A DNA stretch of 64,000 bases from the NCBI GenBank assembly GCA_029876055.1, contig CM056878.1:1612001-1676000 (forward strand), given 5' to 3'. Positions within the stretch are counted from its first letter, which is position 1; each line of letters begins with the position of its first letter. This DNA comes from Madurella fahalii (taxonomy: Eukaryota; Ascomycota; Sordariomycetes; Sordariales). A program made the position numbers and the translations under genes. Positions 11,429 to 20,766 of this stretch are shown here, in pieces. The notes under the pieces were generated by a model. It had not been told where the DNA came from, made no database searches, and saw only the letters and a list, made by a program, of their open reading frames with translations.

Positions 11429-13262
11429 ATGGCAGAGACAGCGGCGGGGTCGAGCCTCGAGGGCACACGGAATGTCGTCACTCGCCGGGCGAATGCGGAC
11501 ACCCGTGATGAGACGCAGGACAACACCACCGCGCTAGCCACGGCCAAGTCCAATGGCTCTGCGAATCCATCAGTGCGATTGAAGAGGGCCTTCCGCCAAA
11601 AGTACCGGCATGTCGAGGCCATCCATTCCCAAACGAGACCGTCGTGCCTCAGTCATGACACCACCGAGACGCCCAGCTTCTTGGGATTCCGCAACCTCAT
11701 GGTGATCGTGCTGGGTATGGCGCCTTCGTTTTCCTCATTTATTGCTAACGCTGACGCCAATTGACTAGTTGTTGGCAATCTCCGCCTGGTCATCGAAAAC
11801 ATCCAAAAGGTTTGCGACACTGCTGGTCTTACTTAGCCTAGCGTGAAAAAGTCGGACGAGCGCTAACGGGCGATGCAGTACGGCGTCCTGCTTTGTATTA
11901 GGTGCCACGATTTCCGCAAGCTCGATGTTCAGCTGGGGCTGTCCCTCTACTTCCTAATCCCATGCCACCTCCTGATTGCCTATGTCATCGAGCTGGTAGC
12001 GGCCCGCCATGCTGGAGCCTCGCGAGTCAAGAACAAGAAGAAAGACGGGGCCACAAGTCCTACCGAAGACCAGTTCAAGAAGTTCCGGCGGACCTGGAGG
12101 CTGATCTGGATCGCCCACGCCATCAATGTCACCATCGCTCTGGTCTTCACCACATACCTCGTCTACTACTACGTCCACCACCCCTTAATCGGTACTCTGA
12201 CCGAGGTACACGCCATCATCGTCTGGCTCAAGACCGCTTCGTATGCCTTCACGAATCGGGACTTGCGCCACGCGTATCTGCACCCAGTCCAGGGCGAGCT
12301 GGATGCGCTGCCAGAGATTTACAAGCAGTGTCCATACCCGAACAATATCACCATTGGCAACCTCGTGTATTTCTGGTGGGCTCCCACGCTCGTGTATCAG
12401 CCCGTCTACCCACGGACCGACAAGGTCAGGTGGGTCTTTGTGTTCAAGCGTCTCGGCGAGGTCTTCTGCCTCAGTGTCTTCATCTGGTTCGCGAGCGCGC
12501 AATACGCTACTCCGGTGCTGCTCAACTCGCTCGACAAGATCGTCTCGCTGGATTATTTCTCTATCATCGAGCGGTTACTCAAGCTGTCGACCATCTCCCT
12601 TATTATCTGGCTAGCTGGCTTTTTCGCCTTGTTCCAATCGTTCCTGAATGCGCTTGCCGAGGTTACAAGATTCGGTGACCGCTCGTTTTACGATGCCTGG
12701 TGTACGTACCCTGCCTTCCATCCGAATCCCTCGCTGTGATAACTGATGCGGCCTATACAATAGGGAACAGCGAAGGCCTCGGCGCGTATTGGCGCACCTG
12801 GAACAAGCCCGTCTACCAATTCTTCCGCCGCCATGTTTACTCGCCCCTGCGCTCCCGTGGATGGAGCCACAAGGCAGCCAGCTTTGCCGTCTTTTTTGCT
12901 TCAGCCGTCCTACACGAGATTCTGGTCGGCGTACCCACACACAACATCATCGGTAAGGCTCCCGTTACCACGCCCATCCACCCATCAATTAGAGGGCTCC
13001 CCCACTCACAATGGTTATGTGCGCAGGTGTGGCGTTCATGGGCATGTTCTTCCAGCTGCCCTTGATCCAACTCACGGCGCCCCTCGAAAAGATGAAGTCG
13101 CCGCACGGCAAGCTGCTTGGCAACACCATCTTCTGGGTATCTTTTACCGTCCTGGGCCAGCCGTTTGCCGCGCTCATGTACTTTTACGCATGGCAGGCCA
13201 AGTATGGTAGTGTGGGTAAAGCCATGGCACGGTCACCGCCGCCGACTTGCCCTGCTGTCTGA
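11429..13262 (+). CDS. Diacylglycerol O-acyltransferase, DGAT1-type (MBOAT family)
   Basis: Five exons: 11429-11714, 11769-11809, 11879-12701, 12764-12952, 13027-13262, giving 524 residues with every junction in frame. The conserved FRNLMVIVL-VVGNLRLVIENIQKYG segment spans the first two introns. About eight to nine hydrophobic segments follow. The MBOAT acyltransferase motifs are present: FYDAWWN (W384 is split by the third intron) and the catalytic His in SAVLHEILVG (H434), followed by VPTHNIIG. Known role: ER-membrane transfer of acyl-CoA to diacylglycerol, giving triacylglycerol for lipid droplets. It resembles DGAT1 more than yeast sterol acyltransferases Are1/2 in the VPTHN and GMFFQLPLI region, but a sterol ester role cannot be excluded. 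An upstream in-frame ATG at 11369 exists; the ATG at 11429 gives the more usual start. Confidence 0.88.
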
Positions 13263-13598
13263 TCACCACTGGGCAGCTGCTTTTTTATTTACAATGTAGG
13301 ATTACAAACGATTGGGCGGGGTTACGAGGGCATGGTCCGGCAAAAACTGGTGGGCGGGGGACGGGGCGTTGTTATAGATGGTACTCACTTAAGGTAAGGT
13401 AAGGTTAAAGTGTAGCGATCGACCAGCGGCGAAATTATAATACACACAAATCAGTTCTACTTTCTTTGATCAACGCAATCTCCCTCTCTCCCTCTCTCCC
13501 TCCCACTTTCCTTACCCTCCTTATCCAGAATGTTATTTACATCTACTTCTTCCGGTTCTCGTTTATCCCTCTTGACTCGGCCACCTCTGGCCTCCCTG
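13263..13598. other. Convergent 3' region DGAT1-like / STE14
   Basis: No gene. It holds an AAGGTAAGGTAAGGTTAAAG short tandem repeat near 13391-13410 and a CT-rich tract (CTCCCTCTCTCCCTCTCTCC) near 13480-13508. Confidence 0.65.
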
Positions 13599-14415
13599 TC
13601 ACTTCACAAACGGAATCTTGGTTCCAACCCTCTTCCTATACTCCTCATACTCCCTCCCAAAGAACCTCACCAGGAACTCTTCCTCGTGGCGAACCCGCCT
13701 ACTAAAGAACCTCCACAGCACCACAGCATACCCCACAAAACTCACCACATTCCCCATGACCATCTGGGTCCCCAGCGCCCACCAGAAAAACCCAAAGTAA
13801 CTCGGGTGCCTCAGGACCGAGTACACGCCGGACGTGACGAGCACGTGGCCCTCCCCCCTGCGGCTCTGGACATGGTGATTGAAGCTCGGCCCGGCCTGGA
13901 CCATGGCCACGCTGCGGACCGTCTGGCCCAGCAGCACCAAGGCGAAGCCGAGCAGGGTCAGGACGGGGCCCGGGTTATCGAACGAGTCGTCCAGGAAGAA
14001 GAACACGGACGAGAGGAAGGGGGCGCGAGGGGTCCAGCGGGCGTCGGGCCAGGCGAGGTGCGTGGCCAGGCACTCGAGCGTGGCGAAGGTGTGGGCGATG
14101 GCGTAGCCCGGCCAGTTGGACGTCAGCAGGAAGGACGACACCTCGGCGGCGCGCGTGTTGTACGCGGCCGTGGTCCAGAACTCGAGGAAGTGGAAGGTCG
14201 AGAGGGAGGCGAGGAAGAAGGGGAGGCGCCAGAGCGGCGACGAGGTGCACGCGAGGATGGTGAGGCTTCCCGTGACCCCGAGGGCGAGCGCGGCGCCGAG
14301 AGCGAAGGAGCGCGCGGCGATGCCCGAGAGGGATTTGCTGTGGTGCGGGAGGTAGATGCGGTCCGGGCTGCTGCCGTTGCTGATGCTGCCGCTGCCGCTA
14401 TAAGAGGAGGCAAAG
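13599..14415 (-). CDS. STE14: Protein-S-isoprenylcysteine O-methyltransferase (STE14 / ICMT); start not resolved
   Basis: Open frame from an in-frame region upstream of 14141 down to the stop at 13599. The C-terminal 180 residues are a clear ICMT domain: GPSFNHHVQS, the RHPSYFGFFWWALG signature, and the C-terminal FFGREYEEYRKRVGTKIPF block; several membrane helices precede it. Known role: S-adenosylmethionine-dependent methylation of the C-terminal prenylcysteine of CaaX proteins (mating pheromone, Ras, G gamma) in the ER membrane. The frame has no ATG between this domain and an in-frame stop at 14575-14577, so a 5' exon must exist. A strong acceptor (CACTAAC branch point at 14430-14436, CCCAG at 14416-14420) suggests that this exon starts at 14415. 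An upstream coding exon may lie around 14560-14625, where an ATG-initiated frame is seen, but the donor is unclear. Confidence 0.87.
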
Positions 14416-15238
14416 CTGGGTGTCGAGGTGTTAGTGATAGTGGTCGTGAGTGGGGTCTGTGGGGTAGTGGGTCGGTGCGGTGTGAAAGAAAGGGGGTATG
14501 GGGAGATTAATCGGGGTTCAGTGAGGCGTGTGAGGCTGTTGGATGGGAGTGCGGGAAGAGGGCGGAACTATATCAAATACGTGCCTATCGGGCGACCAGC
14601 GTCGGCGTTCAAAGGTGCTCTCCATTGTATAAGCTGCCGCTCCCACGTGGTTGGAATGGGGCCCGACCCGGTGAATTGGGTCCGATAAAGACTCGGCCAT
14701 GAGAAGGCTTGGCCGTCGTTTCTGCGCTTCTTCGTTTAGGCCATCTTGGGCTGCCGCCACCTGTATCTTTCCTACAATTGATTATGAGGTGCTAGTATAT
14801 AGCGGAGCCGGGTAGTTAGATGGTTTGGTTTTGCTGTTGTTCTCCACGGGGCCTAGAGTCCCAACAGTTGCAACTCGGTCTCTCCGGCTCGGGGGTTGGG
14901 TGTTGGCGCGGATTGACCCCGGTAGGCATCTCTTGCTTGGCAGGATCTGCGCATGGCAGAACCCCGTTATGACGCAATCACCGTGTTAACGTTGGTCTGC
15001 GCCCCTCTCAGCGCATGCCCGCGGTGTCTGTTCGGAGGCCAAAAAATATCGACTGCTCCGGTGCCAATATAAACGGAGATATGCGTGATTCTGTAGTGTT
15101 GTTGCGAATAATAATCGGGTGTTCGCAGGGAATGAAGTCACCCTGCATTGCCCACAAGGCGGGCAGAGAGCAATACCTGATGCTGCACACCAATGCGACT
15201 AGCCGGCGTCTCTGTGCTGCCATCGCTTTCCCTTCTCG
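14416..15238. other. STE14 upstream region and 3' flank of the TMEM170-like gene
   Basis: It contains the presumed STE14 first intron and 5' exon (roughly 14416-14640), then spacer sequence up to the neighbouring stop codon. No other gene can be supported. Confidence 0.5.
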
Positions 15239-15774
15239 TTATAGACCGCCTTGTATCCTGAATGAGGACACAATCAAAACCAAGACGTTGACCCAGCCCC
15301 AGACAAACGGTATCCAAGTCGACATTGTGTATCCGCCGGCAAGATAACCCGCGCCTACTCTGTTCCCAACATTAGCAGATGCTAGTATGGTCATAGAGGC
15401 TAGGATACCAACATCAAACCCACGACGCTCCCGGCTATGAGAGCTTCGGCGCCGGCGGTAAGGGCGTACACGAGAGGAACCAGCCACAGGTACTTCCAGT
15501 GCGACCTCCTCTTGCCCACCTGCATCAGCACGGCAACGCCTACGGCGCCGAGGTGGAAGAGACCATAGAGGATGAGGGTCCAATAGAGGGTAAACTTCCA
15601 CATTTCGTCCAGCTCGTGGAGTATGACGGTCGGCTCCTGCGGCGGCCAGAAGAGGGACGGAAACGGAGGAATCGTGTACCCGGCCGAGACATCGCGGCGG
15701 ACCTGGCTGCCAATTCAAGTCAGCAATCACTAGCCAAGTCGGCGAAAGGAAAAGACATACGATGGGCTCTCCAT
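15239..15774 (-). CDS. TMEM170-family (Tmemb_170) integral membrane protein
   Basis: Small split gene. My best model is exons 15774-15761, 15706-15420 and 15357-15239, giving 139 residues with a consistent frame. It starts MESPSQVRRDVSAGYTIPPF. Three membrane helices follow: FTLYWTLILYGLFHLGAVGV; YLWLVPLVYALTAGAEALIA; and WGWVNVLVLIVSSF at the C-terminus. The block ALTAGAEALIAGSVV...GAGYLAGGYTMSTWIPFVWGW aligns by eye with human TMEM170A (MITSAAVAG, VWGVGQTVLTLIISF). Human TMEM170A has been linked to ER sheet and nuclear-envelope shape; function in fungi is inference. The second splice junction (donor at 15419) is the least certain; alternative donor GTATCC at 15407 would not keep frame with a normal acceptor. 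The gene is divergent from PEX8. Confidence 0.78.
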
Positions 15775-16088
15775 GGTGTCGGCGCTGAGCACACGTTGAC
15801 GGCTTTGTTTGTTCGCTCTCAGTTCTTTGACAGGGGCTTGCAGATGCCGGCGTATGTAACCCGCCAGGAAGCTGGAAAGCTTGGTTGGCGCATACACCTG
15901 TTAAATGCATATAATCCGTACCTCGGCACTGGCGCCGCCCTTCTTTGCCTTGTGCCGACGCGCATGCGATCGACTCTTAAGACGCCCAGGACATCCCTCC
16001 AGAATACGACCAATTAATCGCCCTTGCAAGAAACAGAGCCGCCGTGATACGGGCCATCGGGCTGATGACATAGCGCCATCCACCCATC
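15775..16088. promoter_or_regulatory. Bidirectional promoter between the TMEM170-like gene and PEX8
   Basis: The two start codons are only 314 nt apart in divergent orientation, so both core promoters must share this interval. A CCAAT-like GACCAATTAA lies near 16007-16016. No gene. Confidence 0.55.
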
Positions 16089-18182
16089 ATGTCGATCGAT
16101 CGGCTCCTCACGACAGTCCTGCAACTCTACCAGGATGTGCACGACGATGCGCGAACCGAGCAGATCTACGGGACGACCACAACATTACTCACGAACCTCT
16201 CGAACCCGCTGAACCTCTCGCTCCTCACATCCCAACTTCTCACAGCCCCAGCGATATGGGGCCGCAGGGACGGCATGCGCGCATGCTACCGCATCATCAG
16301 CATCTACAACACGGCCGCCATCCATGTGCGCCGGAACGAGATAGAAAATGCCAAAAACAAGGGCGGCCAGCGCGCAGGCAGCGGCCTGGGCAGCGATGCG
16401 TGGGCGGCAGCAGTTCTAAAGGGCGCTGACGAACAGTCGGGCCGGTGGCAGCATCTCTTGGTATTCAGCGGCGTTCTGATGGGCATGGAGAGCGGCCATC
16501 GGCAATCCCTCAGCAGCGGCATGCGCTCGACCGTCGAACAAGCTGTCGTAACAGCCACGAACCTCGCCCTTCAGATCAGGGAGCCCGAACCCCCCGCCCC
16601 AGCCGCCCCCGTGGCTCTGGCGCTCAACTATGCCTTCCCGCTACTCTCCGATTCATCACGCGCCGCCCTGGATTGCGACGCACTTGTGCCAGTTGCGGCA
16701 AGGGCAATGCTTTCTAGGGAAGGGTTGGAGGATGGCATCTTCGTCGCCACAATCGACCAAGACGTGCAACAGTCCGACGAAAAGTTCATGTGGACTGAGA
16801 ACTCCCCTTCCTTCCTGCATCTCAGACGGCTCGAGCAGAAGCCGCTCATCTCCGGGCTGGGGCCGCTATCGAGGTTACTGGCCCATGCTGCCCAGCACGC
16901 GCGAGATTCAGGCGTGGTACTGCAGCTACAGGATGATTTGATGACGTTTACAAGCAGGCTGCTACGACATTGGCAGGCCAACAAGCTGTCCGAGCTTGAG
17001 AGCTCAGAAGAGGACATCTTCCTCACCCAGGAAACACTCCAGAGCACGTGGCCAGCTCTATGGCAGTTTCTCAAGAAGACCATGTACGCTATCGTCGCAG
17101 TCCTCCAAGCCGTCGTCGCACGCAGTCTGCTCGACCGCCATCTCAGAAAGCACGCAGTGGCCCCAGTGGTAGCCACCAAAACCCTCCACACCCTCCGAAA
17201 CCTCTACTTCATCTCCTCGCGCAACGGCAGCGACGCCTTCCAAGTCTACTCCTTCACCTACCTCACCTCGCTCGACAACCTCTCCCGCTACGGCGACGCC
17301 GCCGCCGCCTTCCTCCAAGAACTCCGGCCCCCCACAGCAGGCTCCATCCCTCGCCATCCCCTCCACCGCACGCTCGACCTCTTCTACCTCAACGTGGCCG
17401 AACACCTCCCGCTCAACCTCCCCGTCGAAGCCTGCGACGCCTTGATCGTCCAACCAGCCATAGCCTACCTCACCTCCCCCGCAACCCACACAGGCCCCTT
17501 ATCCCCGCGGATGGTCGAGCTCTTCGAATCCGCCCACAGCGCCGTCCTTGCGGCCCTCTCCTGCCCGCACAACGCGCCCCTGACGGCCGACCTCGTGCCC
17601 TTCTACGCCGACGCCCTCTTCTCGTCCTTCCCGGCGCACATCTCCCCGCGACAGTTCCGGCTGGCGTTCAAGACGGTCATGCAGATCGTCTCGCCGCCCT
17701 TCCCCGTCGCCGAGAGCCACCCGCAGCTGGCCGAGACGCTGTTGGAGATGGTGAGGTTCAGGGCGGTGTCGGCCGCGAGGCAGCCGTTGCCGGCTTCGCC
17801 CTCGCAGGCCGGTGCGGGCGGGGCCGGCCAAGGACAGGAGCCCCTGTCCGAGCAGAGCACGTTGGTCCTGACGCTGATTGATTCGCTGCCGTTTTTGCAG
17901 CTGGGGATCTTTGAGGAGTGGATGACGCTTGCGGCGGCGGCGGTGAATGAGATCGAGGACAGGCGGTTGAGGGAGGTGGCCAAGAGGCGGTTCTGGGATG
18001 TCTTGGTGAGCGGGGAGATGGATGTGGAGAGGGCGGCGATTGGCGTGGCCTGGTGGGGCACGAAGGGCGGGAGGGAGGCGGTTTTGTATGGCGCGAGGGG
18101 ACCGCCGCCGCCGGCACCGCAGGGTATGTATATGATGAGCGGGGCGATTGTGGATGAGCCTGGGAGGGAGAGTAGGCTGTGA
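16089..18182 (+). CDS. PEX8: Peroxin 8-like peroxisome biogenesis protein
   Basis: Single exon, 697 residues, mostly helical and without a recognised catalytic motif. The N-terminal block (SIDRLLTTVLQLYQDV; NLSNPLNLSLLTSQLLTAPAIWGRRDG) matches my recollection of filamentous fungal Pex8. The protein ends in SRL, a valid C-terminal PTS1 signal, which is a hallmark of Pex8. A Gly/Gln-rich linker lies near 575-590. Known role: intraperoxisomal protein that bridges the docking and RING complexes of the import machinery and helps release PTS1 cargo from Pex5. Identity is based on the N-terminus and PTS1, not on a domain search. The other candidate would be an uncharacterised helical-repeat peroxisomal protein. 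It is convergent with TFIIIA. Confidence 0.72.
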   Translation: MSIDRLLTTVLQLYQDVHDDARTEQIYGTTTTLLTNLSNPLNLSLLTSQLLTAPAIWGRRDGMRACYRIISIYNTAAIHVRRNEIENAKNKGGQRAGSGLGSDAWAAAVLKGADEQSGRWQHLLVFSGVLMGMESGHRQSLSSGMRSTVEQAVVTATNLALQIREPEPPAPAAPVALALNYAFPLLSDSSRAALDCDALVPVAARAMLSREGLEDGIFVATIDQDVQQSDEKFMWTENSPSFLHLRRLEQKPLISGLGPLSRLLAHAAQHARDSGVVLQLQDDLMTFTSRLLRHWQANKLSELESSEEDIFLTQETLQSTWPALWQFLKKTMYAIVAVLQAVVARSLLDRHLRKHAVAPVVATKTLHTLRNLYFISSRNGSDAFQVYSFTYLTSLDNLSRYGDAAAAFLQELRPPTAGSIPRHPLHRTLDLFYLNVAEHLPLNLPVEACDALIVQPAIAYLTSPATHTGPLSPRMVELFESAHSAVLAALSCPHNAPLTADLVPFYADALFSSFPAHISPRQFRLAFKTVMQIVSPPFPVAESHPQLAETLLEMVRFRAVSAARQPLPASPSQAGAGGAGQGQEPLSEQSTLVLTLIDSLPFLQLGIFEEWMTLAAAAVNEIEDRRLREVAKRRFWDVLVSGEMDVERAAIGVAWWGTKGGREAVLYGARGPPPPAPQGMYMMSGAIVDEPGRESRL

Positions 18183-18767
18183 AGGGAACGAGAATAAGAT
18201 ATACCTCTATCAGAGCTTTATAGCGTTGAACGCTCGTTGCAGGCACCGCGGCGGTTAGCCTACATATATGACGCTCTGCTACTCATGTCCCGCCCGGCGA
18301 CACCGGAATGGCAAATGCAACACCTGCTTGTTCGTTCCGGTTCGCCGGCTACCGCCACTATGTACATAAGGCCCAGTCAAGCAATGGCTAAGCCAGTGTT
18401 TCGTGGCTCCGTACCATACCTTTTGTCGCGAGGGTCTGCGAGGCTAAAGGACGCTGGTTTGCGCATAAGCTCAAGGCTCTAGTACATACATACTCGAGAT
18501 GTGCCACTCTGCTCGCTGGTTGCCCTGATTGGGTTGACGAAGCGATGATCGCTGTGAACCATTGTATATTTACAATACCAGTGGAACACAGCCCGGTCTG
18601 CTGATTCTTACCCGCGACTCATGATAAGAAAGGGAGTGTGACGTTTCGGAACCCGTCGGATTCACTGTCCTCCTTCTTGGGTGTATTTCGTAAACTGCTC
18701 ATTAAAAAAGCTCAGGGTATCGATACACAACAGTCATTCAACCAAAACTTGTTTGGATCTAGCTTTT
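18183..18767. other. Convergent 3' intergenic region PEX8 / TFIIIA
   Basis: 0.6 kb with no supportable gene; only short open frames without domains. Confidence 0.6.
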
Positions 18768-20396
18768 TCATTCGCCCAACGCCTCAAGGTCAATCAGCCT
18801 CCGCATCTCAGCCCACTCGGTGTCAAAGTCGGGTTGCTCGTCTTCCAGAGGCGTCGCCGACTCAATCCAGAACTGGTCGTCAGCCGCGGCCATCTCAGCT
18901 GGCTCCTGCAGGCGTGGATCGATGGCCTCTTCCTGGTCTTGGTACCCATCATAATGTTCGTTCCGCAGATGCTTTTCGAGGTCATGGTGGCGGATAAATT
19001 TGGCCGGGCAGCCCTTAACCGAGCACGGGATAGTCCTGGTCGGCACGGCGGCCGACATCTCGTCCGTCTCGCCCGGCAGGGCCGATTGCACGGTGAAGAG
19101 CCTCGGCGGCCGTTTCCTCCCGAGGTGCACATACCGGACGTGTTCCTCTAGCTTCAACCTGCTCACAAAGCTAGCCCCACAGCCTTCCTCACTCCAGTTC
19201 CAGTCGGCGATGTCCTCCGTCTCATAGGTATTCACCTGCCCGCAGACGAACCGCACACCCTCATGCGCCGTCCTGATGTGCGTGTTGAGGTTTGATACCC
19301 TCGTAAACTTCTTCCCACAACCTTCCCACGTGCACTCGACCGTCTTCCGATCCTCCACTGTCGTCCCGGAATGGTACATATCCACATGCCTCTCTAAATC
19401 CGCTAGACTCCCACACCTGACGTCGCAAAACACGCAGTTAACATGCTCCTTGCGCATGTGGGCCTGGAGCAGCAGCAGCGTCGTAAACCCGACCCTCCTC
19501 CTGCTCCCGTCGCCCCCTTCTCCTCCCCCTCCTGGCCCTCCTTCTCCTTCTTCCCCATCCCCATCCCCATCCCCGTCCCCTCCCTTCCCGCACTCCTCAC
19601 ACCAGAACTTCAGCTCGCCATGCTCCCTCTCCACATGCCTCCTCAGCGCCCCGGCGGTATCGAACCCGGCGCTGCACCCGCCGTCCCCGGCCACGGTACA
19701 GACAAAGGCGGCCAGGCCCAGGTGGGCGACACGGACGTGGCGCTGCAGCGTCTGGTGCTTGCGGAAGGAGAGGCTGCAGCCGGGGTAGCCGCGGCAGCGG
19801 AAGCGCTCGGCGCCCTCGTGGACGGCGGCGTGGCGGCGGAGGCGCGTGGCCGTGACGAAGGCCTTGCCGCAGCCCGGCTCGCCGCACGCGTACCGCCGCT
19901 CGTGCGTGTGCGAGCCCTTGACGTGCTGCGCCAGGTGCTTCTCCTCCAGGTACGTCTTGCCGCAGCCCGCGTAGGGGCACCTGTGCGGGCGGTCGTTGGT
20001 GTGCGAGCGCAGGTGCGCGGCCAGCCGCGCGGGCCGGTTGAACGTCTTGGGGCAGTTGGGGTAGGTGCATTTGATGGTCTTGAGGTCCGACGGGAACTTG
20101 CGCGTGCGCCGCGACGAGGCGACCGAGGTTGCGGCCGGGGTCTGGGTGCCGGTCGGGTGGATTGCGGTAGTGGTGGTGGTGGTGGCGGTGTCATCTGCAT
20201 CATTGTGGCCGCTGCCGTAGCCGTCGCCGTCGTCGCCGTCATCGTGGATCGAGGTGGTTGTTGAGTTGGCCGACGGCGGAGCTGATGCTGGGGGAGTGTT
20301 GGGGTCTTTTGATTGTGCTTGGAGGAGAACGAGTTGCTGGCGCTTGGACGGGCCTTCAGGCGGACCGCCCACGTCGTCTGTGGCCTTTCGCTTCAT
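18768..20396 (-). CDS. Transcription factor IIIA-like protein, ten C2H2 zinc fingers
   Basis: Open frame of 542 codons starting MKRKATDDVGG. A low-complexity N-terminus (about 1-100) precedes ten C2H2 fingers. Fingers 1-4 and 8 have classic spacing (for example CTYPNCPKTFNRPARLAAHL and CTWEGCGKKFTRVSNLNTHI). Finger 6 is split between its Cys and His pairs by an about 27-residue Gly/Asp/Glu insertion (19495-19580). Finger 9 has 16 extra residues between its two cysteines, removed exactly if 19188-19235 is a 48-nt intron. The C-terminus is acidic. Known role: TFIIIA binds the internal control region of 5S rRNA genes and recruits TFIIIC/TFIIIB and Pol III. Finger number and order fit fungal TFIIIA. 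The gene is head to head with RPB6. Another multi-finger regulator is possible but less likely. Confidence 0.87.
   Translation of the reverse strand: MKRKATDDVGGPPEGPSKRQQLVLLQAQSKDPNTPPASAPPSANSTTTSIHDDGDDGDGYGSGHNDADDTATTTTTTAIHPTGTQTPAATSVASSRRTRKFPSDLKTIKCTYPNCPKTFNRPARLAAHLRSHTNDRPHRCPYAGCGKTYLEEKHLAQHVKGSHTHERRYACGEPGCGKAFVTATRLRRHAAVHEGAERFRCRGYPGCSLSFRKHQTLQRHVRVAHLGLAAFVCTVAGDGGCSAGFDTAGALRRHVEREHGELKFWCEECGKGGDGDGDGDGEEGEGGPGGGGEGGDGSRRRVGFTTLLLLQAHMRKEHVNCVFCDVRCGSLADLERHVDMYHSGTTVEDRKTVECTWEGCGKKFTRVSNLNTHIRTAHEGVRFVCGQVNTYETEDIADWNWSEEGCGASFVSRLKLEEHVRYVHLGRKRPPRLFTVQSALPGETDEMSAAVPTRTIPCSVKGCPAKFIRHHDLEKHLRNEHYDGYQDQEEAIDPRLQEPAEMAAADDQFWIESATPLEDEQPDFDTEWAEMRRLIDLEALGE
19188..19235 (-). 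other. Candidate 48-nt in-frame intron inside TFIIIA finger 9
   Basis: On the coding strand it starts GTGAAT after CAG and ends GTGAG before GAA. It has no stop and is a multiple of three, so an ORF caller reads through it. Removing it turns an aberrant finger into CGQEGCGASF, the canonical Cys-x4-Cys spacing seen in the other fingers. Confidence 0.7.
19495..19590. repeat. GGGGAT / GGGGAA-type minisatellite within TFIIIA finger 6
   Basis: On the plus strand, repeated CCCCATCCCCATCCCCATCC and related C-rich triplets encode Gly-Asp and Gly-Glu repeats on the minus strand. The repeat separates the Cys pair from the His pair of finger 6. Confidence 0.8.
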
Positions 20397-20766
20397 GGCT
20401 CTGGCGGGCGGGGGAAGAATGCACCAGAGCGAGAAGCGAAGGTGTGAGCTCGTAAAAGCTTCAATCCGGGTTCCCGTTCACAGACCGATATTCCCAAATT
20501 TTTGTGGGCGCATTAAACTCCCGGCAGGCAACTGATAAGCCCACCCCTGCAACGCAAGGCTGTGTTTTGTCAGCCTCGCTTGCGGTGGTGGAGGGCCCCA
20601 CTCAAATTTTTTATTGTCCCTCCATCGGCCGTGTCCAGGGCTTTCGCAGCGTTAGCGGTCCGCTTCAACAAAGCAATTTGCATCTCGGCCGGTCTTGTCA
20701 ACCGTGGCGCATCCCGAACGCATCCTTCATCCACGAAAATCCCACTGCCGCACCTGACCTAGAATA
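20397..20766. promoter_or_regulatory. Bidirectional promoter shared by TFIIIA and RPB6
   Basis: The two ATGs are 370 nt apart and divergent, with no other gene between. One product is a Pol III initiation factor and the other a subunit common to Pol I, II and III. I could not assign specific factor sites. Confidence 0.6.

Noticed and set aside
19500..19590. Finger 6 insertion of TFIIIA as an intron
   Set aside because: No GT-AG pair removes the insertion while keeping both cysteines and the frame; better read as a coding repeat.
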